From NCBI RefSeq assembly GCF_000002595.2, contig NC_057015.1, forward strand, positions 1,835,932-1,899,931: a stretch of 64,000 nucleotides of DNA, written 5' to 3'. Positions 57,077 through 64,000 of this stretch are shown in pieces; positions within the stretch are counted from its first letter, which is position 1, and each line of letters begins with the position of its first letter. The stretch is from Chlamydomonas reinhardtii. Its lineage: Eukaryota; Chlorophyta; Chlorophyceae; Chlamydomonadales; Chlamydomonadaceae. The position numbers and the translations under genes are program-made. A model generated the notes under the pieces. The model saw only the letters and a list, made by a program, of their open reading frames with translations, was not told the DNA's origin and did not search any database.

Positions 57077-57875
57077 ACCACCTGTGCAGTTCTAGCAGCG
57101 TTAGTGCGTGAGGTGGCCTCAAAGGAGGAAAGGGTGCGACTGAGCGCAGCAGTGGGAAGCTGGTGAGGGGCTGACCGGGCTGTCTTTAGTCCAGTTGGCC
57201 GGGGCGCATGGACCCTTCCACTGTTCCACAGTGCGAGCGGCAGGATAAGTAGTGTTACATTCCGTGCCCACATCTGCCGCCTACTTGCAGCTGCCCGGGT
57301 GTGGCATGCGTGCATGACGCCCGACGGCCTGATGTATCGCCACCTTATGTTGATGCTTGATCCTGGACATACGGCCACTCTCGGGAGATCCTTTAGAACC
57401 GCCATGCAACGCCGCATTCCGTGATAGCACGACTTTCACCACTTGGTCCTAGCGGGGCATACCTGATGATGCCCGGTGATCCTGCCACAGTGCGGAGATA
57501 CTTGCACGGTGCATGCAGCACACACGAACAACCGGTTGCCGCGCAGCCGGTGCGTCCGATTGGTCCGATGAGGTCAAATCAGTCATCATCCCTTCGCGTA
57601 CTACCACTTTCAGTGCTTGTCAGCGCCGCGCGACATACGCCGCCAAGCCCTCCCCTCTCTGCTGCCTAAACACAACGCCGGTTGTTTGCCTGACCAGGGA
57701 TCCTGGCATCAATGGCACCGCACATCCCTCATGACTCTCACGCTACCCTGAGCCGCACTTGCCCTTGCACGCGGCCATACCCCTGCCCTTCTACCGCCCT
57801 CCTGCTGGTATGCGCCTGCGGCCGGCTGCCTGCTGCTGCCACCATATCTGCCGCAGCTGCTGCCACGCCCATGCG

Positions 57876-60800
57876 CTATGCCTCCTCGATCTGCGGCAGG
57901 TTCATGATGTGGAACACCGCCTCCCGCGCCGTGAGGTTGTTGTCCAGCACCTGCGCCACCGCCGTCAGCACCGGCAGCGACACGCGGTACTTGCGCGCCA
58001 GCCCCACCACCACGCCAGCCGTCGCCACGCCCTCCGCCACCTGCGCCAGTCCGAGTATCAGCGAGTAGGCACGTCAGCAAGCGATGCACGCACGTGGTGC
58101 ACTGGCCGCAACGAACAGCACACGCATCCAGCCACTGTTACCCCACACCAACACTCAAGGCCAGGCCCGTAGCGTGGGGAGCATCATCGCCCACGACGGC
58201 ACCAATCAATCGCCCACTCACTCCACCCACCCACCCACCCATTCACTCCACCCACCAACCCACCCACCCACTCACTCCACCCACCCACTCCATCCGCCCA
58301 CCCACCCACCCACCCACCCACCCACCCACCCACCCACCCACCCACCCACCCACCCACCCACCCACCCACCCACCCACCCACCCACCCACCCACCCACCCA
58401 CCCACCCTCCCTTAGAACCCTTTAAGCTGCACCCACCTGTGAGCTGGACGCAATGATGTCCTCCAGCCGCTCGCCGCGCCCCAGGCGCATGCCCACACTG
58501 CGGTTGCGGCTCAGGTCGCCGTAGCAGGTGAGCATGATGTCGCCCAGGCCCGACAGCCCCGACATGGTGGTGGGCTTGGCGCCCAGCTTCTCCGCCAGCC
58601 ACCTACACGTTGGGGCAAATGCAGAAGCAGCAGGTTGGCAGGCATCTGGTTCGGCAAGGCGGGCCGGGTGACGCGCGTTTGCGCATTGTTTCGGACCCAT
58701 TCCCGAACGCTGTCCCAGTCAAGAAGCTCGCTTTAAAGGAGCCCAGGCCACGGTGGCGAGGATTGAAGCAACGAAACACCCATTCTTCTTCCCGTCACCG
58801 CCCGCATGTCCAATCCTACACTCCCGGCCGCCCGCCTGTTCGTCCCCGGCTCCAGCCCCAGGCACGGCGCATACCTGATCTCCGAGCAGCCCTGCGCTAT
58901 GAGCGCTGCCAACGCGTTGTGCCCCAAGTCCATGCCCTCCACGATGCCCGCCGCAATGGCGAGCACGTTTTTCAGCGCGCCGCAGATCTCCACGCCCACC
59001 TGTGCGAGGCCACATCAGAGGTCTGACGGCACTGCCCCGTGCGTTGGCTCCCTGCCGCGTGCTTTCCAGCTTGCATCAACGCCAAGCGTGCGCCCCTGCT
59101 GCTTGCGGCAGGCGATGCCAGGTACTAGCGCACTAGTGCTGCATGCCTGGCTACTCACATCCCCAGCAACCTGAGTACACGGTTGCCCAGCGCCCCGCAC
59201 CCACCACGTCGGTTGTGGTGTTGACCCGCATGGTGGGGCTGGCGAACAACGCCTGCACCGTCCGCGCCAGCTTGGCGTCCTTGCACGCCGCTACCACGCC
59301 CGTGGGCCGGTTCTGCATGACCTCCTTGGCGAACGACGGCCCTGACAGGAACACCGCCGGCTGCTTGCGTTCCAACGCGCTGGGAATGAGCTCCGACATC
59401 ATCTGCCCACTGCCCACCTGCGCATCCAACCAACGGCGCGCGCGGCGGTACCATGGCAAAAGCATGCTCGACCTTCCAAGTGTGGCTACAGGGCTCAAAT
59501 ACTCACGCACTATGACCCGCCCAATCTGCATGATGTACTTCTTCACGGGTACAGGCTACGCGCGGTATGGGCTGCTGGACGCACGCACCTCAAGGCCTTT
59601 GCTGACGCAAATGATGGGCACCGAGGATGGGAGGTACTCCTTGATGCCCTGTGGCAGACAAATTATAGCAAAACACAACACCGCCGGCATGGGGGTTAGC
59701 GGTGCTGGCGAGTAACCTTGAACCAGCACTGCATGCAAGTGTCGCGACTGGCAGCTCAGGCCCCGTGCGGGAACAGAGGCACGCCACTAACGGCATGACA
59801 GCGCGACAGCGCGCGCACGTGCAGCGCCCACCCAGCCGCTGCCAGCAGTAGCGGCGCAATACCTGGTTCCCCTGCCACAGTTTGCACGCTACCTACCTGC
59901 AGGAAGGCTCGGGATGACTGGACGGGCACGGCGTGCACCGCATACTGCGCGCCCACGATGGCCTCCGGTGCGTGCGTGGTGGCGCGCACGTTGGGCGGCA
60001 TCTTGAAGCCCTGTGCCGCCGTGTCAGGAAAAGGGTGCAACGATCAAGCCAATAGCAGCGTTCTATTCGGCATGGTGCTATGAAAGCAGTTGCATGTGCG
60101 GGGCAGCGGTATTCCTGCGAAAGTGACTGATCCCAGTGCAAACGCCCAGTCCGCGGGACGGCCCCGTGCCTTCCTTGCTCGGCAGCCCTGGGCCTTCGCA
60201 CCAGAAACCCCTGAAGCCCCTCTCGAAGATCGGAGGGCGCCCTTGTTGCACCGGCCCCACCTTCAAGTAGCGCGTGTTTTCATGCAGCAGGTTGATGTCC
60301 TTGCACAGGTAGGGGTCCCGCACCAGCAGCACCACCTCCAGGTCCGGCTTTTGCCGTGCGAGGGCGCAGCCCATCGCCGTGCCGAACGAGCCCCCGCCGA
60401 ACACTACAATTTTCTTTGCGGCTTCAAGGGGGCTCCCCGCGAGCTTACGCGTGTTGAACACCTTCGACCACCGCATAAGGGCATCCCACGACTCCCGGAT
60501 TTGGTTGCGCTGCGCCGGGGGGTAGGCAAAACCGTTGCCCGTGACAACCGCGCTGCTGCTGGTGGTTGCGCTGTATGCCTCTACTCGCCGGTACGCGTCC
60601 AGGTTCCGCAGCGCTTCCTCGGGCAAGGTCCCGCATTCAGGCACAGACGAATCCTCCAGGTCCGATTGCACCAGTTCGCCGTCCTCGACAGACTGGGTAA
60701 GTGATAGTGGTAATGCGACCACGTCCTCTTTGCGCGTTGAATGGGTTCGCTGAGTCGGCTCCAACGCTTGCACTGGCTCGCCCCTGGACGCCACCGCGCA

Positions 60801-60950
60801 CGGCGCAAGGGTATGCAAGCTTCTGGAATTGTGTGATGAAACACTTGGCAACACTGGCCCACATGGTGCACGCCCTGGGCAGGCCCGGCCGCTGCGGTGG
60901 CCAAACGCTTGCTGCGCCTGGCCACAGGAAGCCGCCTGCCGTCGCAACAT
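57876..60950 (-). CDS. NAD-dependent glycerol-3-phosphate dehydrogenase
   Basis: Reduces dihydroxyacetone phosphate to sn-glycerol 3-phosphate for glycerolipid and glycerol synthesis. Minus-strand exons: 60950-60261, 60010-59897, 59648-59589, 59417-59205, 58999-58875, 58602-58437, 58040-57876; 1533 nt, 510 residues plus stop, all phases consistent. The first about 170 residues include an Arg/Ala-rich presequence ([17 protein letters not shown]), suggesting plastid or mitochondrial import, and a poorly conserved linker. The dinucleotide motif is [13 protein letters not shown] at about residue 178. Further hallmarks are [35 protein letters not shown] with the catalytic lysine, and [20 protein letters not shown]. 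It is the bacterial GpsA-type architecture. There is no N-terminal HAD/SerB-like phosphatase domain of the kind fused to some Chlamydomonas GPDHs. Confidence 0.92.
58212..58407. repeat. (CCCA)n tetranucleotide array in GPDH intron
   Basis: A degenerate then pure (58297-58407) CCCA array fills the last intron of the dehydrogenase gene, close to the donor at 58436. Long open frames across it are artefacts. Confidence 0.95.
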
Positions 60951-61343
60951 GTTTAAATCTCTATCTAATTATGCAAATCCGTGTTGGCTTAACTTGCACA
61001 TCTACGCGGCGGTCCGCGGAGACACAACGGTATGCCGACGTGTGTTTGTTAAGTTGACCACGACCTTGAAAATCAGCGCGACTTCATTCAATTAATGCGA
61101 TTAGCCACAGGACCAGTCTGCGACGACTTCTTTGGCAGCGGGGAAGGTCAAGTCGATGCAATTCGGCGCGATTGCGCTAAAAATTACGCCCCACCTCTCC
61201 TATGCTCATTGACGTTCCACATGTAAAACTTTCATCATAGTTAACTACTTACTGCACCAATGATTGCATATGTGCAGTGATTGGGGAACTCGTTTTCCTG
61301 TAGGCTCGCTTTCTGCTGCTGTCCATATCAGAAGCTTAACAAG
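60951..61343. promoter_or_regulatory. Divergent promoter between GPDH and Tim44-like genes
   Basis: The two ATG codons lie 393 bp apart, back to back. The stretch is AT-richer than its surroundings (notably 60950-61290). No specific element was recognised. Confidence 0.55.
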
Positions 61344-63857
61344 ATGTCGTTAAGCCGCTCGGGATTGCGTTTGCTGGCGCGGTGCGCGAGTGGCAGCGCT
61401 CACGCGGGCCAATCTGGTCTGGCACCGACAGCGTTTCGACGGAACCTAGCGACCGGTGGCGATGAGAAGGTGCGCAGCCATGTGATAGGGTTCGGGATGG
61501 CGGGGGCAGGGCCTCGGGCAGGGTTGGCCGGGGCGTGTGTGTGGCGGGGTCGGTGAGACAACTTCAGATACACCGGACACCGAGCAGGCGTGTGCTGTTG
61601 GCAGCCATGCAAGGCGAGCCGTGTGGCGACATGATCTAGTACTATTCCTACCTACGGCTGCTAGTGGGGGCACAAGCCAGATTGTTGGATGGGCATGCAT
61701 ATCAGCTGAGGCATACACACTATCCACGGTTGCACACGCTTGCAGGTAGTGACCCTCGAGCGGCAGAACGCCGAGCTCCAAAAGCAGCTGGCAGCCATGC
61801 AGCAGCAGCTTGCGGATATGAAGGGGACACAGCCGGTGCGTTGGTGGGCCTCTTGACGAAGGACCACAGAGCGTTTGGGGGGAGGGGAAAGGGAGCGTCC
61901 TGCGGCTGCCCAACGTGGAAGCCTGGATAGGATAGGTTGAGGGCTTATGTTTTGCAGACGCATGTACACCGCACCTCCGTCCTTTGGCTGCAGAGGGTTG
62001 CCGCCCCGCCTCCGCCGGGGTCTCCGGCTGGGCGCGACCTCGGCTCCCCTGCCTCCACCTCGGCAGCCGCGGCTGCTGCCACCGAACCTGCGGCTGCGAA
62101 ATCCGCTACCTCTACCTCCACGTCCAGCTCCTCTGCCTCGGACGCCTCCGCCGCCTCTAGCGCGGCGTCGCAGGCGGAACCGTCCGCCGACCCCGATGCC
62201 GGCTACGTGCACGGGCACTTCTCGCGGACGGAGCAGATGCAGAAGCTGCAGCCCATCCTGGAGCAGGCGGAGCGGCGCCACGCGTACGAGGGGCTCACAG
62301 CAGGTCAGCTCGCGGGGCGGGATGGGAGGCGGTGGGCGAGGGGCGGGGCGGAGGGCGCTGCTGCGCACTGTGCCAATGCCGCACTGCAGGCACGGCGTTG
62401 CTATGTGCTCGGCTGTACCGGGTGCCAGCTGTGGAGGGGGTCCAATGGGCGCCTGTCGATTGGGAGGCCTGCGGAAGGCGCAAACATCGTGTGCCTGCTT
62501 ATTGTGACGCCCTCTATATCATATCACACCACACCGCATCCCTTCTGCGCACCGTGTGCGGTACCTGCAGGCGGCACTGGCAACGGCGCGTGGAGCTACC
62601 TTTACGATAACCCATTTGCGCGCGTGTCGGGCGTGCTGCTGCAGCCGGTGCGGCAGGTGCTGCGCAGCGTGGTGCTGCCGGGCGTGCTGGCGCGGCTGCA
62701 GACCATGGCGGAGCGCATGGTGCGGGAGGAGGTGGAGCACGACTTCGACGCGGAGGAGGTGGGTTGGAAGGAGGTGGCAGGCAGGTTGGTGATGATGGTG
62801 GTTAGTGTGGCGGTGGTGGCTTTTGCTTGGCGGCGAGTGGAGCCCTATGGGCACCAACGTGGCGGGCTCGCCGCAGTAGGACTGGGGTCACGGTGATTGT
62901 CCAGACCGTTCCGATTGCGCATAGCAACCACCGGACTGTGGTACGGCACCATGGGCGGTAGTGCTCTTGGACATTTTGTGCTGCGACTACTCACTTTTGC
63001 CTGCACCCGTTTGCCCTGAATGCCATGCAGTTCCTGGAGGGCGTGCGCGACGCGGTGCCGGCCTTCTATGAGGCGGTTGCAGCCAACGACCTAGACACGC
63101 TCCGCCGCATGGCCTCGTCGAAGGTACGCCTGCTGTTAGGCCCGAGGGCACCCATTGATGGGACCAGTTGGCCCTTGGTTGCACTATCATCACGGGGCTG
63201 ATCGTGTCACCAGCGACGTGCGCTGCCGTATTCACTCTCGCCCTTGCGCTCGGCCTTACTCGAACAATGCAGGCAGTGGACGCGGTGGAGCGGGACCGCA
63301 AGCGGCTGTTGGAGGAGTCGGGCCTGGTGGTGCGCTCCGTGGCGGCACACGTGACGCACGCGGCCATTGGCGGCGTCAACCTGTGGGGACCCGCCTCCAT
63401 GCGGGCCTTCGCACCGGAGTGGCTGGAGCCCAGCACTAGCGGCGGCAGCAGTGGAGGCAGCAGCAGCAGCGACAGCAAGAGCGTGAAGGGGCAACCGCAG
63501 CCGACCAAGGCGGCGGGCGCGGGTGCCGGCAAGGACGCCAGCACGAGCGGGTCAGCGAAGACGGACGCGCCCGCCACCAGCGCCAAGAAGAGCAAAAGCA
63601 GCAGCGCTGATGATGTGACCAAATCGTGGCTGGTGATGGTGGTTTCGTTGGATGTGAAGCTGGACGTGGCGTACGGTCTGGTGGGCGTGCAGGGCTCAGG
63701 CAACGACGGGGGAAGCAGTGGCAGTGGGAGCAGCGGCGACATGGAGGCGAGCAGTGTGGTGCGGCGGAACGGAACGTGGCTGCTGGCACGTGGACCGCTG
63801 CCCAAGGGCGCAGTCAACAACCTAGACAGTCCATGGCGAGTGCTGGCCTGGTGGTGA
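61344..63857 (+). CDS. Tim44/mL45-like mitochondrial protein
   Basis: Exons: 61344-61469, 61746-61835, 61958-62303, 62571-62758, 63031-63123, 63273-63857; 1428 nt, 475 residues plus stop, phase-perfect. The N-terminus (MSLSRSGLRLLARCASGS, FRRNLATGG) is a typical mitochondrial presequence. A coiled-coil exon follows (TLERQNAELQKQLAAMQQQL), then a Ser/Ala-rich linker. The C-terminal half has the Tim44-like pattern: helix-rich FLEGVRDAVPAFYEAVAAND, LDTLRRMAS, then a strand-rich part (SWLVMVVSLDVKLDVAYGLV) ending NNLDSPWRVLAWW. The family includes the import-motor anchor Tim44, ribosomal protein mL45 and Mba1; I cannot tell which. A Ser/Gly/Lys low-complexity insert splits the domain. The third exon may start at 61958 or 33 bp later, both in phase. 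Confidence 0.62.
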
Positions 63858-64000
63858 GCAGTTTAGTGCAGGTGTGGTGGGCCATTGTTGGTTGTTGGCG
63901 TTTTGTAGGATAAGTAGGCAGGAATTAAGAAAGAGGCTGAGCAGCTGTTAACGTGGCGAGCATCAGCTCAGGCTGACGGCATAGAAGCAGGGTGCTGAAG
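63858..64000. other. 3' flank of the Tim44-like gene
   Basis: The remaining 143 bp hold the start of the 3' UTR; nothing else is recognisable. Confidence 0.4.

Larger units (their letters stand above)
55957..57875. other. Convergent intergenic region, NDUFS5 and GPDH 3' flanks
   Basis: No exon chain was found. A dispersed repeat copy lies at about 57019-57076. TTACA at 57255-57259 (TGTAA on the minus strand) is a possible poly(A) signal of the dehydrogenase gene, 617 bp beyond its stop. Confidence 0.5.

Noticed and set aside
58084-58602. Open frames made of Pro-Thr-His or Gly-Trp-Val repeats
   Set aside because: They arise from the CCCA array in a GPDH intron.
1-64000. tRNA and rRNA genes
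   Set aside because: I saw no cloverleaf with conserved A and B boxes and no rRNA-like conserved blocks on either strand, but a covariance-model scan was not possible.

Overview
This window looks like nuclear DNA of a volvocine green alga (Chlamydomonas relatives). Coding exons are GC-rich, with GGC/CTG/GCC/AAG codon preference. Genes carry many short phase-consistent introns with GTGAG/GTGCG-type donors and TGCAG acceptors. Alanine, glycine and proline homopolymer runs are common, as are long (CA)n and tetranucleotide arrays, and some genes have TGTAA-type polyadenylation signals downstream. The species cannot be fixed from the sequence. All gene models were assembled by hand by joining exons whose phases agree; most close exactly from start to stop.

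Layout, left to right. 1-3.3 kb: repeat-rich, no convincing host gene, with a 250-bp direct-repeat pair and a 24-bp palindrome. 3.3-5.3 kb (-): GSK3/shaggy kinase. 7.1-8.9 kb (-): a DUF3054-like membrane protein with a transit-peptide-like N-terminus. 9.4-10.7 kb (+): an unrecognised two-exon protein. 11.9-14.4 kb (+): long-chain trans-polyprenyl diphosphate synthase. 15.8-20.0 kb (+): auxilin-like J-protein. 20.6-22.2 kb (-): PIG-X-like GPI mannosyltransferase subunit. 23.3-29.3 kb (-): tripartite DENN-domain Rab GEF-like protein. 29.5-34 kb: accessory segment holding a Fanzor/TnpB-like nuclease remnant, a 9 x 32-bp minisatellite, an unidentified ORF and a small two-exon gene. 34.5-39.7 kb (+): PPR protein with a probable cyclin-fold C-terminus. 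39.7-44.6 kb: repeats, including an inverted-repeat element around a (CA)n tract. 44.6-48.1 kb (-) and 49.2-52.0 kb (+): two unrecognised low-complexity proteins, head to head. 54.2-55.3 kb (-): MED11-like Mediator subunit. 55.6-56.0 kb (+): NDUFS5 complex I subunit. 57.9-61.0 kb (-): glycerol-3-phosphate dehydrogenase. 61.3-63.9 kb (+): Tim44/mL45-like mitochondrial protein.

The genes form no single pathway. Two, possibly three, are mitochondrial (NDUFS5, the Tim44-like protein, perhaps the polyprenyl synthase that feeds ubiquinone). Two neighbours, the auxilin-like protein and the DENN protein, belong to membrane traffic and both carry DPF motifs of the type bound by clathrin adaptors. MED11/NDUFS5 and GPDH/Tim44-like are head-to-head pairs separated by 284 and 393 bp. 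The most unusual items are the Fanzor-like remnant with its unexplained neighbours, the PPR-cyclin fusion and the two orphan genes at 44.6-52 kb.
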